Positions 45,006 to 54,837 of a stretch of DNA of 64,000 bases are shown one piece after another. The notes beneath the pieces were generated by a model, which saw only the letters and a list, made by a program, of their open reading frames with translations, made no database searches and had not been told where the DNA came from. Position numbers and translations under genes: made by a program. The DNA comes from Sulfitobacter faviae. Lineage in GTDB: Bacteria > Pseudomonadota > Alphaproteobacteria > Rhodobacterales > Rhodobacteraceae. Position 1 is the stretch's first letter, and every line of letters begins with the position of its first letter. The stretch lies in assembly GCF_029870955.1 (NCBI RefSeq), contig NZ_PGFQ01000005.1, positions 1-64,000 on the forward strand, read 5' to 3'.

Positions 45006-47099
45006 ATGATGCGAACCACGTTGCGCCTATTCTTCCTTCTCATGGCTTGCCTTTGGGCCTCCATGGGCTTTGCTGCATCGAGCGATACCTACGAGAATTC
45101 AACAATCACGGCCCGGCTCATCTCCGTTGAAAATGGGGTCGCGGAAACCTCCAGAACCCTTTCCCTTGGCCTGGATGTCGAGCTGGCCGAGGGCTGGAAA
45201 GCCTATTGGCGTTCGCCCGGCGAGGTGGGTCTGCCGCCTGAAATTTCATGGGATGGATCGGAAAATCTGGTGAGCGCACAGATGCTCTGGCCCGCGCCTG
45301 AGCGCTTCACGGCATTCGGCATCGAGAATTTTGGCTACAAGACCCGTGTCGTCCTGCCCATTCAGGCAGTTCTCGAAACTGCGGGCCAGTCCGCAACATT
45401 GCAGGCGCGTGTTTCATTGCTGGCGTGCTCGACTGTCTGTGTGCCGCATGATTTCGATCTCGCACTGACAATTCCGGCGGGCACCGGGATTGACGCGAAG
45501 GCGGCGGGCCTGATTTCGGAGTATGCCCAGCGGGTGCCGCTTGGTCCCGAAGAGAGCGACATCATTGTCGAAACGGCGGTGATCGCGGATGATGCGCTTT
45601 ATGTGACGGCGCGCAGTGCGAATGCCTTTGTGAAGCCGGATATCTTTCCGGAACTGGGGCCGGAATTCACCTTTGGCAAACCGGACATCCGAACCGATGA
45701 TGCGGGAACAGCCCTTTGGGCCAAGCTGCCTCTTCTCGCGCAAGGGGAGGATCCGCCGCCCCTGCAACTGACTTTGACCGATGGATCACGCGCGGTGACA
45801 GCGCAGCCCGCTTGGTCAGACCGCATCCCGGGTGCACCATTCGAGGTTATGGCGAACCTGCCGGATCTGACGCAAATCCTGGCGATTGCGGCCTTTGCCT
45901 TTCTTGGCGGTCTGATCCTGAATGTCATGCCCTGTGTTCTGCCTGTCCTGTCCATCAAGCTGACATCGGTTCTCAATCATGGAAACAAGCCAGCGCACGA
46001 GGTCCGGAATGGGTTCCTGATGTCGGCGCTTGGCGTTCTGGTGTTCATGTGGGCCCTCGCCGCAATCATTCTGGTTCTGCAATCCGTCGGCGTCACCGTT
46101 GGGTGGGGCCTGCAATTCCAAAGCCCTGTTTTCCTGACCGTCATGTTTCTGGTGCTTGCCGTGTTCTCTGCCAATCTGTTCGGGGTGTTCGAAGTTTCAT
46201 TGCCCTCCGGGTTGCAGTCACGGCTGGCCAGATCAAGCGGTCGCGACGGGTATGGCGGAGATTTTGCAACAGGCGCCTTCGCGGCGGTGCTGGCCACGCC
46301 CTGCTCGGCCCCGTTTTTGGGGACAGCGGTTGCCTTTGCCCTGTCCGGGCGCCCGATTGATGTCATTCTCGTTTTCACGGCTCTGGGGCTTGGGCTCTCC
46401 CTGCCCTATCTGGTTCTGGCGGGGAAGCCTGGTCTGGTCCGGTTGTTGCCCAGGCCGGGACGTTGGATGGTTGTCGTCAAATGGGTGCTTGCCGGTCTTC
46501 TGGCCGGGACCGCGATCTGGCTGCTCTGGGTACTGATAGGGGTGGCGGGTGGCCGGGTGGCCATGACCGTGCTGCTTATGACGAGCCTTTTCATTCTTCT
46601 CGCAACAATACGTTTGCCGGGCAGATTGACGCGCCCGACAGCGCTGGTGGTGGTTGCTGTTCTCAGCCTTCTGGTGCCGACGGCGCTGACAATCCCGCCG
46701 CAGACGAGAGCGGTGGGCCAGGACTGGGTCGCGTTCGATCGCTCCGAGATACCGAAACTGGTGTCGCAGGGAAAAACCGTCTTTGTCGACGTGACCGCAG
46801 ACTGGTGCCTGACGTGCAAGGCCAACAAGACGCTGGTGCTGGACCGTGCGCCCGTGGTCGACCAACTGCGGGGTGATAATGTCGTTGCGATGCGGGCAGA
46901 CTGGACTAGGTCCAGCACTGACATTTCCCGGTATCTGGAAAGCCACAACAGGTTTGGCATCCCGTTCAACATCGTCTACGGGCCAAACGCGCCAGACGGG
47001 ATCATCCTGTCCGAGGTTCTGACGTCCGAAGCCGTTCTCGACGCGCTGAGCAGGGCTGCACTTGGCGACCCTGTGACCGCTTTGAAAACGGATGGTTAG
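45006..47099 (+). CDS. scsB: ScsB/DsbD-type thiol-disulfide interchange protein
   Basis: 697 residues in the inner membrane. Signal peptide, then a large periplasmic domain with CSTVCVPHDFDL (the cysteine pair typical of ScsB), an eight-helix membrane core with MPCVLPVLSIK and TPCSAPFLGTAV, and a C-terminal thioredoxin domain with ADWCLTCKANK. It passes electrons from the cytoplasm to periplasmic partners. Scs (suppressor of copper sensitivity) systems protect periplasmic thiols from copper; the DsbA-like protein at 52223 is a plausible partner. ATG 45006 chosen because it directly precedes the signal peptide. Confidence 0.88.
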   Translation: MMRTTLRLFFLLMACLWASMGFAASSDTYENSTITARLISVENGVAETSRTLSLGLDVELAEGWKAYWRSPGEVGLPPEISWDGSENLVSAQMLWPAPERFTAFGIENFGYKTRVVLPIQAVLETAGQSATLQARVSLLACSTVCVPHDFDLALTIPAGTGIDAKAAGLISEYAQRVPLGPEESDIIVETAVIADDALYVTARSANAFVKPDIFPELGPEFTFGKPDIRTDDAGTALWAKLPLLAQGEDPPPLQLTLTDGSRAVTAQPAWSDRIPGAPFEVMANLPDLTQILAIAAFAFLGGLILNVMPCVLPVLSIKLTSVLNHGNKPAHEVRNGFLMSALGVLVFMWALAAIILVLQSVGVTVGWGLQFQSPVFLTVMFLVLAVFSANLFGVFEVSLPSGLQSRLARSSGRDGYGGDFATGAFAAVLATPCSAPFLGTAVAFALSGRPIDVILVFTALGLGLSLPYLVLAGKPGLVRLLPRPGRWMVVVKWVLAGLLAGTAIWLLWVLIGVAGGRVAMTVLLMTSLFILLATIRLPGRLTRPTALVVVAVLSLLVPTALTIPPQTRAVGQDWVAFDRSEIPKLVSQGKTVFVDVTADWCLTCKANKTLVLDRAPVVDQLRGDNVVAMRADWTRSSTDISRYLESHNRFGIPFNIVYGPNAPDGIILSEVLTSEAVLDALSRAALGDPVTALKTDG

Positions 47100-47101
47100 G
47101 C

Positions 47102-47870
47102 CTAAAAGAGGCCCATCGCACGCGCCGACATCCAGACGCCCATGAATATCATCATCAGGTTTTCGGTCAGGGACACGAAACCCAGCGGCACGTTTGAACC
47201 GCCGCCCACGCAGGCGCACTTGATCTCGCGCTTATCGATGTAGACGGCCTTGAAAACTGAAGCCGCTCCGACCGTACCGATGAACAGTGCAACAGGCGCG
47301 CTGATCCAGACCAAGGCACCGGCGACCATGAGAATACCGGCAAGTGCTTCGCCGAAGGGATAGACATAGCCATAGCGCACCCATTTCTGGGCAAGCAGAT
47401 CGTAGTTCAGAAACATCGTGGAAAACGTCTCGACGTCCTGCAGTTTTTGAACAGCAAGAAAGCTCATCGAGATCGCGATGAACCACTCGAATGCCCGCAG
47501 CGTCAGGATCGAACCGTAAAACGCCCAACTGAGACCAAGCGCCATAAGGAATGCGACCGCGAATATCGCAATGACGGGTTGATAAGTCGTCTCGTCGTCA
47601 TCCTTTACGTCCTGGCCGAAAAATTCCCTCAGCGCGTCATAGCCACCAATTCTTTCATTGCCGATAAAGGTCTGCGGAGTCGTTTCGACACCGTGTTCTT
47701 CCATGAAAGCATCCGTTTCCTCGCGGGTGTTCAGAGGCCGGTCCTCAATCGAATACCCCTCCCGCTCAAGCAGGTCCTTCGATTTTCAGCCCATAGGGAC
47801 AAACATGCTCCTCCATCACCATTCGGTACAAAACCGCCGTCTTCGGGGTGGATTTTGCCTCTCTCGTCAT
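47102..47870 (-). CDS. glutaredoxin domain fused to a MauE/DoxX-like membrane domain (frameshifted)
   Basis: ATG 47870 has AAAGGA 7 bp upstream. The N-terminus is a glutaredoxin with active site EEHVCPYG, followed after the break by LLEREGYSIEDRPLNTREE and TTPQTFIGNERIGGYD; the C-terminal about 130 residues form four helices of the MauE/DoxX redox-associated family with IKCACVGGGSNVPLGF. Removing one base from the T4 run 47784-47787 restores the frame (about 255 residues). It could pass reducing power across the membrane. Converges with scsB, 2 bp between stops; same strand as the DUF305 gene. Confidence 0.78.
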
Positions 47871-47890
47871 GACGCGTTCCTTTAAATCCT

Positions 47891-48841
47891 TTAACCGTTG
47901 CAGGTCCAATACCCGGTAAATCCGACAGTCAGAGGCGTCTCTCCCGTCAATTCAAACAGCAGGGTGGCGTCTTCACCGTCCGCGTCACCCGGCGCCAGCG
48001 TGAATTGGCCACCATCGGCAGACAGGACGCCACCGGACGTCACTGTGTCTTGCGACGTGAAGTTGACCAGCGATCCGGATATCTTGGCGACGCCGTTCCC
48101 CGCCCCGTCCGTGACCAGAATGGGATCGGCGTTCACGGCGCGAATGAAACGGCATTGTCCGTCGGACCCCAGTGCGCGTGTTATTTCTTCGGCTTTGAGC
48201 GGTGCAGGACGGATTCCGGCAATCACCGGGGTTGCAATCGCTTCTTGAAGCCCCTCCATTTCAGCCGGACCGTCCGCTTCACCAAGTGGCCATTCAGGAC
48301 CGGCTTCGCCATTTGCCTCAATGTCATCTATGAGGAAACGCATTTCGGAAATTTCGCGGTTTTGCGCCGTCACAATTTCCGAAGCCAGCGCCTCGACCCT
48401 TGGATCTGTCAGCTCGGCCCGTTCGCTTGTCATGATCGCAATGGAGTGGTGCGGAATCATCGCGCTCATCCAGCTTTCGTCCTGAATGGTCTCCTGGCTT
48501 CTCACGAGCCAGAGCGCGCCGGCGAACATCACGACAGACCCGAGAATGATCGCGGCGTTGACGCCCTTGTTCTTGTACATGTTCAACATGAAAAGGAGCA
48601 TCACGGTCGCCATCGTCGCGCCCATGATGAACGTCATGTAAAATCGGGTTTCGCTCCAGTAGACATGTTCGAAGGAGTACGAGTTGATGTACATCAGGCC
48701 GAACATGATCGCAGTCGATGTGCCGACCATCGCCAGAAACCGGCCATAGGATGAACCTGAATGGCCTCCCGAATGTGCTGCACCTTCACTTGAACGGGTA
48801 TCGGACCCGCCACGAGATTTCCCGATCGCATCTTCAGACAT
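47891..48841 (-). CDS. DUF305-family membrane protein (CopM-like)
   Basis: 316 residues. N-terminal part has three hydrophobic helices (FLAMVGTSTAIMFGLMYI; FYMTFIMGATMATVMLLFML; AIILGSVVMFAGALWLV), then the DUF305 signature MIPHHSIAIMTSERA with vicinal histidines; some members (CopM) bind copper. A C-terminal about 110-residue region with GQCRFI and YWTCNG is unusual for short DUF305 proteins and ends in a likely disulfide. A MerR-type promoter lies upstream. Confidence 0.8.
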   Translation of the reverse strand: MSEDAIGKSRGGSDTRSSEGAAHSGGHSGSSYGRFLAMVGTSTAIMFGLMYINSYSFEHVYWSETRFYMTFIMGATMATVMLLFMLNMYKNKGVNAAIILGSVVMFAGALWLVRSQETIQDESWMSAMIPHHSIAIMTSERAELTDPRVEALASEIVTAQNREISEMRFLIDDIEANGEAGPEWPLGEADGPAEMEGLQEAIATPVIAGIRPAPLKAEEITRALGSDGQCRFIRAVNADPILVTDGAGNGVAKISGSLVNFTSQDTVTSGGVLSADGGQFTLAPGDADGEDATLLFELTGETPLTVGFTGYWTCNG

Positions 48842-48873
48842 CTGATCTCTCCATCATGGATTCTATTTGTGGA

Positions 48874-48904
48874 GGAACAACATTCCAGCGCTGGAGGGTT
48901 TCAA
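48874..48904 (-). promoter_or_regulatory. CueR-like promoter of the DUF305 gene
   Basis: Minus strand: -35 TTGAAA (48899-48904), 19-bp spacer with CCTCCAGCGCTGGAATG dyad, -10 TGTTCC (weak, 48874-48879). The dyad core CCAGCGCTGG is shared with the site at 44777. Confidence 0.5.
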
Positions 48905-48960
48905 GACGATATATCGAAACGGCATGAAACCCCATAAATGTCTGGCCCAGGCATCGTGCG

Positions 48961-49350
48961 TTACGGGTCTTTGGCCAGATCTTTCAGGATTGGACAATCG
49001 GGGCGGTGATCGCCCTGGCAGGCGTCAACGAGGTGAGCCAGGGTCTCTCGCATCGACTTGAGCTGGGCGATTTTTTCGTCAACGGCGGCCAGATGCTCTT
49101 GAGCGACAGCCTTGACCTGTGCACTTTCCCGCGTCTCATCTTCATAGAGATCAAGCAGCGTGCGGCAGTCTTCGATCGAGAACCCGAACGTCCTGGCGCG
49201 ACCGAGAAATGCGAGCTTGTGGATGTCGCTGTCGCGAAAGGCGCGATAGCCGTTGTCGCTGCGCAAAGGCCGGACAAGGCCGATGTCTTCGTAGTAGCGG
49301 ATTGTCTTCGCTGGCAAACCCGCGCGTTCTGATACTTCTCCGATGTTCAC
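48961..49350 (-). CDS. cueR: CueR/HmrR-type copper-responsive MerR regulator
   Basis: 129 residues. MerR helix-turn-helix MNIGEVSERAGLPAKTIRYYEDIGL, long dimerisation helix, and a C-terminal metal loop ACQGDHRPDCPI with Cys111 and Cys119, equal to Cys112 and Cys120 of CueR that bind Cu(I), Ag(I) or Au(I). It starts 9 bp after the copA ATPase stop, so copA and cueR form an operon and the regulator is autoregulated through the copA promoter. Confidence 0.93.
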   Translation of the reverse strand: MNIGEVSERAGLPAKTIRYYEDIGLVRPLRSDNGYRAFRDSDIHKLAFLGRARTFGFSIEDCRTLLDLYEDETRESAQVKAVAQEHLAAVDEKIAQLKSMRETLAHLVDACQGDHRPDCPILKDLAKDP

Positions 49351-49359
49351 ACCTGTCTC

Positions 49360-51870
49360 CTATTCTGCGGGCTGCGTTGCGAATTTCGTCTCCGCGTCGT
49401 GGGGCGGATCCTGTTCCGACATCGTCGCCTTGATCCGTCGCAGCCGCAGCGCGTTGGTCAGAACCGACACGGAGGACAGCGCCATGGCCCCGGCGGCAAA
49501 CACCGGCGACAGGAGCAATCCAAAGGCCGGGTAAAGCGCGCCCGCCGCCACAGGGATCAGCGCGACGTTATAGCCAAAGGCCCAGATAAGGTTCTGCCGT
49601 ATGTTGCGCATGGTCTTGCGCGACACGTCGATGGCATTCACCACGCCGCGCAGGTCGCCCGACATCAACACCACGTCGGCGCTTTCGATTGCGACATCCG
49701 TGCCGGTTCCGATGGCGATGCCGACATCGGCATGGGCCAGCGCTGGCGCGTCGTTGATGCCGTCTCCGACAAAGGCGATCTTGCTGTTCCCTTGCCGCAA
49801 TTCGTCCAGGGCGGCGACTTTTCCATCCGGCAACACCCCTGCAATGACATGGTCGATCCCGACCTCGCGGGCGATGGCATCTGCCGTGGCCTTCTTGTCT
49901 CCGGTGATCATCGCGACCTTGATCCCTCGATCATGCAGAGCTGCGATCACTTCGGCGCTGGAGGATTTGACCGGGTCTGCCACGGCAATCACGGCCGCCA
50001 GGGATCCGTCCACCGCAGCATAAAGCGCGGTGCGTCCCTTTTCGGCCAAGGCCCTTTCGCGGTCTTCCAGCGGGCTGGTGTCAATGCCCTGCTGCACCAT
50101 GAAGCGATCCGCACCGACATGAACCTTGCGGCCCTGGACAAGCGCCTCGACACCGTAGCCGGTCACGGACCGGAATTCCGTCGCATCGGGCCAGGACAGG
50201 CCTTCGCTCTTTGCGGACTGCACAATGGCCTCTGCCACCGGGTGCTCAGACTGCGCCTCGACAGATGCGATGAGGGCGAGTGTCTCTGCCCGGTCAAAGC
50301 CGTCGGCCGTGATGAGGTCTGTCAAACTGGGTTGCCCTTGCGTGACCGTCCCGGTCTTGTCCAATGCGACAACGCCAACTTCATCCAGATGTTGCAGCGC
50401 ATCTCCCTTGCGGAAGAACACCCCCATCTCAGCCGCGCGTCCTGTCCCCACCATGATCGAGGTGGGCGTGGCCAACCCCATGGCGCAGGGGCACGCAATG
50501 ATCAGAACGGAGACACCCGCCACAAGCGCAAAGGTCAGAGCCGGATCGGGACCGACCAGCAGCCAGACAACCACAGTCGCAAGCGCCAGAACCAGAACGG
50601 CAGGCACGAACCACATGGTCACGCGATCCACTAGGCCTTGGATCGGCAGCTTGGCCCCCTGAGCATCTTCGACCATGCGGATAATCTGCGCCAGCGTGGT
50701 ATCCGCCCCGACTCGCGTCGCCGTTATGGTCAGGCTCCCGGTGCCGTTCACCGTGCCGCCGGTCACCGGTTCGCCAGCAGCCTTTGGCACGGCGAGGGGT
50801 TCACCGGTGATCATGCTTTCATCGACGTTGCTTGATCCTTCTGTGACCTCGCCATCGACAGGCAGCCTTTCACCGGGACGCACGAGGATCTGATCGCCGA
50901 TCCGAAGTTCCTTGATGTCAACCTCGGTCGCCTGCCCCTCGCGCAGGACCCTGGCTGTCTTTGCCTGCAGACCAAGAAGGGCCTGAATGGCTGCACCGGT
51001 CTTGCCCTTGGCCCGCGCTTCAAGCCAGCGACCCAACAAGATCAGAACGACAATAACCGCCGCTGCTTCGAAATAGACGGCGCGCACACCGTCAGGCAGC
51101 ACCTGTGGCAGGAAGGTCGCGACTACGGAATAAGTCCACGCCGCCCCGGTTCCCAGCGCGACAAGGCTGTTCATATCCGGAGCACGCTTGATCAACGCCG
51201 GAATGCCCTTCGCAAAGAACCTCCAACCCGGTCCGAACAGAACCACCGTGGCAAGCGCGAATTGGATCAGCCACGACGTTTGAATGCCGATTGTGCTCTC
51301 AATCAGGCCCTCAAAGCCGGGTATGGTGTGTTTTCCCATTTCCAGAACGAACACCGGAACGGTCAGGATCGCGGCAAGGATGACACGGCGCGCCAGCGCG
51401 TCGGCTTCTTCTGCCTTGCGGTCCGATCGGTCCTCGTGCGCATCGCTCTGCGCAATCTCGGCCGGGTATCCCGCCTCCGTACTGATCCGGGCAATCTCTT
51501 CCGGGGTGATGGCATCTGAAAGATACTCTACCACAGCCGTTTCGGTTGCTAGATTGACCGCCGCATTCAATAGGCCGGGTGTCCGTACAAGCGCCTGTTC
51601 AACCCGACCGACACAGGACGCGCAGGACATGGCGTCTACGTTCAGCGTGACGCGCGCCGTGCTTGCCGGGTAGCCGGCCTGCGACAGTGCCGCAACCGCT
51701 GCGCCCGTCGTGGCTGCATCATCCGTCTGAAACTGTGCCGTTTCACTCACCAGATTGACACTGACGTTCGAAAGGCCTGGAACCTCGCCGAGAGCCTTTT
51801 CAACCCTGCCCACACAGGACGCGCAGCTCATGCCGGAAACGGACAGACGTATCGTATTGGGGTCGGTCAT
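49360..51870 (-). CDS. copA: copper-exporting P1B-type ATPase
   Basis: 836-residue Cu(I) exporter. Two N-terminal heavy-metal domains each with MSCASC (about residues 14-19 and 83-88), actuator loop MITGEPL, copper site CPC in [15 protein letters not shown], phosphorylation site [13 protein letters not shown] and [16 protein letters not shown]. Intact, no frameshift. Expressed from a textbook CueR promoter at 51898-51928 and followed by cueR. Distinct from the multicopper oxidase pcoA. Confidence 0.95.
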   Translation of the reverse strand: MTDPNTIRLSVSGMSCASCVGRVEKALGEVPGLSNVSVNLVSETAQFQTDDAATTGAAVAALSQAGYPASTARVTLNVDAMSCASCVGRVEQALVRTPGLLNAAVNLATETAVVEYLSDAITPEEIARISTEAGYPAEIAQSDAHEDRSDRKAEEADALARRVILAAILTVPVFVLEMGKHTIPGFEGLIESTIGIQTSWLIQFALATVVLFGPGWRFFAKGIPALIKRAPDMNSLVALGTGAAWTYSVVATFLPQVLPDGVRAVYFEAAAVIVVLILLGRWLEARAKGKTGAAIQALLGLQAKTARVLREGQATEVDIKELRIGDQILVRPGERLPVDGEVTEGSSNVDESMITGEPLAVPKAAGEPVTGGTVNGTGSLTITATRVGADTTLAQIIRMVEDAQGAKLPIQGLVDRVTMWFVPAVLVLALATVVVWLLVGPDPALTFALVAGVSVLIIACPCAMGLATPTSIMVGTGRAAEMGVFFRKGDALQHLDEVGVVALDKTGTVTQGQPSLTDLITADGFDRAETLALIASVEAQSEHPVAEAIVQSAKSEGLSWPDATEFRSVTGYGVEALVQGRKVHVGADRFMVQQGIDTSPLEDRERALAEKGRTALYAAVDGSLAAVIAVADPVKSSSAEVIAALHDRGIKVAMITGDKKATADAIAREVGIDHVIAGVLPDGKVAALDELRQGNSKIAFVGDGINDAPALAHADVGIAIGTGTDVAIESADVVLMSGDLRGVVNAIDVSRKTMRNIRQNLIWAFGYNVALIPVAAGALYPAFGLLLSPVFAAGAMALSSVSVLTNALRLRRIKATMSEQDPPHDAETKFATQPAE

Positions 51871-51897
51871 GAGAGACTCCTCGGTTGAACTTACCCT

Positions 51898-51928
51898 GAT
51901 ATAGGGCTTCCAGTTGCTGGAAGCTCAA
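51898..51928 (-). promoter_or_regulatory. CueR-controlled promoter of the copA ATPase
   Basis: Minus strand: -35 TTGAGC (51923-51928), 19-bp spacer with dyad TTCCAG-CAA-CTGGAA, -10 TATATC (51898-51903). The long spacer and dyad are as in known CueR promoters. Confidence 0.8.
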
Positions 51929-51960
51929 GAGAGTATCTCATTTATTTTTCTGATATTTGC

Positions 51961-51991
51961 TTGACCTTCCTCCCGATGGAACGACCAAGTC
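51961..51991 (+). promoter_or_regulatory. possible CueR-type promoter of copZ
   Basis: TTGACC (51961-51966), then CTTCC-N7-GGAAC as a half-conserved dyad in a 19-bp spacer, and CAAGTC as a poor -10. Divergent from the copA promoter; plausible but weak. Confidence 0.35.
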
Positions 51992-52019
51992 TGAGGTTGT
52001 ACCAAAAATGGAGGCCTTC

Positions 52020-52214
52020 ATGATTTTTTCCGTCCCGAAAATGAGCTGTGGACACTGTACATCCGCTATCGAAAGCGGCATCAAGGCAAAGGATCCATCA
52101 GCCGTTGTCACGTCCGATCTGGACCTTCGCCTTGTCACTGTCCAAAGCACATTGGAACAGGCCGCTGTGCGGCAAGCCATCGTTGACGCTGGCTACGACG
52201 CTTCAGCCGCGTAA
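52020..52214 (+). CDS. copZ: CopZ-like copper chaperone (HMA domain)
   Basis: 64 residues from ATG 52020, chosen because GGAGG ends 5 bp upstream (an ATG at 52008 is also in frame). Single HMA fold with MIFSVPKMSCGHCTSAI, the Cu(I)-binding MxCxxC, and the end VDAGYDASAA. It delivers cytoplasmic copper to the CopA ATPase encoded divergently. Confidence 0.9.
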   Translation: MIFSVPKMSCGHCTSAIESGIKAKDPSAVVTSDLDLRLVTVQSTLEQAAVRQAIVDAGYDASAA

Positions 52215-52222
52215 GCTTGTCC

Positions 52223-52942
52223 TTATTCGGCGGCCCGTGCCTGATCGACAAGCTCGATCATCTGGTCCGCCTGGATCAGGCCCGGCGCAAGACTGTCGCC
52301 GATCACAAATGAAGGTGTGCCACTGAACCCCAGAGATTGCGCAAGCCGCATGGAAGTCTGTATGTGTTCTTCTATTTCCGGTCCGTTCATGTCGCTACGC
52401 AACTGTGCAACATCGAGGCCGATGTTTTCCGCAGTGCGGAGAATCGATGCTTCCTCTGCGCGTTCCTTCAGTTGCATCATGGCCCAATGAAACTCTTCAT
52501 ATTTGCCCTGGTTTCGGGACGCCAGCGCCGCGCGGGCGGCAAAAACCGACCCGTCCCCCAGAATGGGCCATTCCCGGTAAACGACCCTGACGTTGGGATC
52601 AGCGGCAAGCAATGCCTCCATTTCAGGTTTAACCCGGCGGCAATAGGGGCAGTTGTAGTCGAAGAATTCGACAACCGTGACATCGCCATCCGGATTGCCC
52701 AGAACGGGCGCATTGGGATCATTTTCAAGCGTGGCTTTTTCCGTATCGAGAACCTGCGCTGCGGCTTGCGCCTGCAACGCCTGCTGTTGCTGTTCGAACA
52801 ACTGCGCGGCCTCGAACACGATGCCCGGATTCTCGCGGATGGCTTCCAGCACCAGTTCCTTGATCCGGTCTTCGTCCATGCCGTCTGCCGTCGCAGCGAT
52901 GGGAAGCATTAACAGTGCGGTGGTAGCCAAGAATCTTTTCAT
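52223..52942 (-). CDS. DsbA-family thiol oxidoreductase (ScsC-like)
   Basis: 239 residues with signal peptide ([19 protein letters not shown]), an N-terminal helical region with Gln-rich coiled coil (LFEQQQQALQAQ), and a thioredoxin fold with the redox site DYNCPYCRR and cis-Pro loop SGTPSFVIG. The N-terminal extension is as in trimeric ScsC/BcfH-like isomerases. With the ScsB-like protein at 45006 it may form a copper-protective disulfide isomerase pair. Start overlaps the stop of the upstream cytochrome gene by 1 bp. Confidence 0.85.
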   Translation of the reverse strand: MKRFLATTALLMLPIAATADGMDEDRIKELVLEAIRENPGIVFEAAQLFEQQQQALQAQAAAQVLDTEKATLENDPNAPVLGNPDGDVTVVEFFDYNCPYCRRVKPEMEALLAADPNVRVVYREWPILGDGSVFAARAALASRNQGKYEEFHWAMMQLKERAEEASILRTAENIGLDVAQLRSDMNGPEIEEHIQTSMRLAQSLGFSGTPSFVIGDSLAPGLIQADQMIELVDQARAAE

Positions 52943-53436
52943 TATCCGTCTCCTTGTGAGGCAATATCCTGGGCCGTGCGCTCGGCTTGCGTGGCGCGTT
53001 CACGCTCCGGCCATGTTGACTTGATGTATGCGAGGATGTCCCAGATTTCCCCGTCGCTCAGTTGGTCGCCGAAACCGGGCATGCCGCTGTTGAAGTCAAC
53101 GCCTTGCGCCGCGAGAACCTCGGCGCCCCCCAGCTTGGTGTAGGCGAACAGCATGCTGTCCGCGTGGTGCCAAGTGTGGCCGCTTGCATCATGCGGCGGT
53201 GCGGGCAGGCTTCCGTCATCACGCGGACTGCGCCAGTTTTCTTCACCTTCCAGATTTGCGCCATGGCACGCGGCGCAATTTTCGGCATAGAGGACTTCGC
53301 CCGCGGCCACATCGGCTGAGGAGTTGATGAGGTTTTCCGCCGTATGGTCGGTTCCGCCGGACCGGGTCCACAGGAATATGGTAGCCACCGCAACGGTAAC
53401 TACGCCCAACGCAAGATAGACGGATCGCGGGGTCAT
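52942..53436 (-). CDS. membrane-anchored mono-heme cytochrome c
   Basis: 164 residues from ATG 53436. One N-terminal helix ([18 protein letters not shown]) anchors a class I cytochrome c domain: heme site [13 protein letters not shown], Met ligand likely in [13 protein letters not shown], and [13 protein letters not shown]. Overlaps the multicopper oxidase stop by 4 bp (ATGA). Part of an operon of an oxidase and several cytochromes, 57367 to 52223. Confidence 0.88.
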   Translation of the reverse strand: MTPRSVYLALGVVTVAVATIFLWTRSGGTDHTAENLINSSADVAAGEVLYAENCAACHGANLEGEENWRSPRDDGSLPAPPHDASGHTWHHADSMLFAYTKLGGAEVLAAQGVDFNSGMPGFGDQLSDGEIWDILAYIKSTWPERERATQAERTAQDIASQGDG

Positions 53437-54821
53437 CCAACGACGATCTTGGTCATCATGCCCGAAGCCGCATGCGACAGCATGTGGCAATGTAGCAGCC
53501 ATTGGCCCGGGTTGTCCGCCACAAAGGCAATCTCGCGCGTCTGACCCCGTTCAAGAAGGGTCGTGTCACGCAGCGGTCCGAGGGTGCCGTTTTCGGCGAC
53601 CTCGTGGAAGTGAATGCCATGCAGGTGCATCGCGTGCGGAAACGCCGTGTCGTTCACGATCTTCAATCGTACATTCTGGCCGCGGTCCAGCCGCGCAAGG
53701 GGATCACCGTTGATCCCGTCCACTTTGCCGTTGAACGACCAGAAATACCCGGCCTCGACGATCTCGCCGATCGGCTTGAGTTCGCCCCCAAGGGAAGCGG
53801 ACCTCATCCGCCCCATGGCACCGCCTTCCATACTCAGGCTGAGCATCGTGGCTTCACTCAAGTCGACCATCCTGTGGTCGTTCGGCGGCAAGGCCAAAGG
53901 CGCGTCTCGACGATTTTTCGAGCCCCACTCAACGACCTCGAATGTAACCTGGCTGAAGGCCTCTTCCCGGCCGAACTGAAGAATATGAGCCGTTTCACCA
54001 ACATCCGCGACCACATCGACGATCAGGTCGATCCGTTGAGCCGGAGCGAGGATCATCGGCTCCGTCACCTTAATGGGTGCAGCCAGGGGCATGCCGTCCA
54101 AAGCAACCGCCCAACCGTCAAGGCCTTCCAGCCCCAGTTGGAAATTGCGCGCATTGGCAGCATTGATCAGCCGCAAGCGCAGTCTTTCGTTCTTGCGTGC
54201 ACTCAGGCCCAGATTGAAGGTTCCATTGGTCGTCAGCAGGTTGCCGATGCGCCCTGCGTGGCTGAGATCATGAGGCGCTCCGAAGTCGTCTTTGATCTGC
54301 GCGGTTTCGGGGTCAATAAGCCAATCATCCAGGATCAGGACTTCCTCGCGATCAATGTCGAGAGGCTCGGCCTCTTCCACGATCAGTGCACCGTAAAGCC
54401 CTCTGCCCACCTGCTCAAACGACCTATTATGGGCATGGTACCAATAGGTCCCGGCATCCGGGACAGTAAAGTCATAGTCGAATGTTTCCTCCGGCTGGAC
54501 CACATCCTGTGTCAGGCCGGAAACGCCATCCATCGCATTGTCGATGCGGATGCCGTGCCAATGCGTCGACGTTCCCTGAGAAAACCGGTTGACCAATCTG
54601 CGCTGGACACGCCCCCCCTGCGCCACGCGAATCTCCGGACCGGGTGAGCCGCCGTCAAAGCACCAAAGCGATGTCTTGCCATAGTTGCCGGGCAGCAGCT
54701 GCACGTCGCTTTGCTGGGCTGTCAGGGTCGCGAATGGCGTGCCCGCAAATCCAGTGCTGGCCGACAGACCACTGAACGCAGCAGATGTTGCCAGAAATTG
54801 GCGGCGATTGAGCGTGATCAT
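53433..54821 (-). CDS. multicopper oxidase (CueO/laccase-like)
   Basis: 462 residues from ATG 54821. Twin-arginine signal ([15 protein letters not shown]), three cupredoxin domains, copper motifs [26 protein letters not shown] and [13 protein letters not shown]. No Met-rich insert like that of pcoA. Likely oxidises Cu(I) or another metal/phenol in the periplasm. Its operon with c-type cytochromes is unusual and suggests electrons are passed to, or taken from, them. Confidence 0.9.
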   Translation of the reverse strand: MITLNRRQFLATSAAFSGLSASTGFAGTPFATLTAQQSDVQLLPGNYGKTSLWCFDGGSPGPEIRVAQGGRVQRRLVNRFSQGTSTHWHGIRIDNAMDGVSGLTQDVVQPEETFDYDFTVPDAGTYWYHAHNRSFEQVGRGLYGALIVEEAEPLDIDREEVLILDDWLIDPETAQIKDDFGAPHDLSHAGRIGNLLTTNGTFNLGLSARKNERLRLRLINAANARNFQLGLEGLDGWAVALDGMPLAAPIKVTEPMILAPAQRIDLIVDVVADVGETAHILQFGREEAFSQVTFEVVEWGSKNRRDAPLALPPNDHRMVDLSEATMLSLSMEGGAMGRMRSASLGGELKPIGEIVEAGYFWSFNGKVDGINGDPLARLDRGQNVRLKIVNDTAFPHAMHLHGIHFHEVAENGTLGPLRDTTLLERGQTREIAFVADNPGQWLLHCHMLSHAASGMMTKIVVG

Positions 54822-54837
54822 TCGTGGGTTCCCAAGA

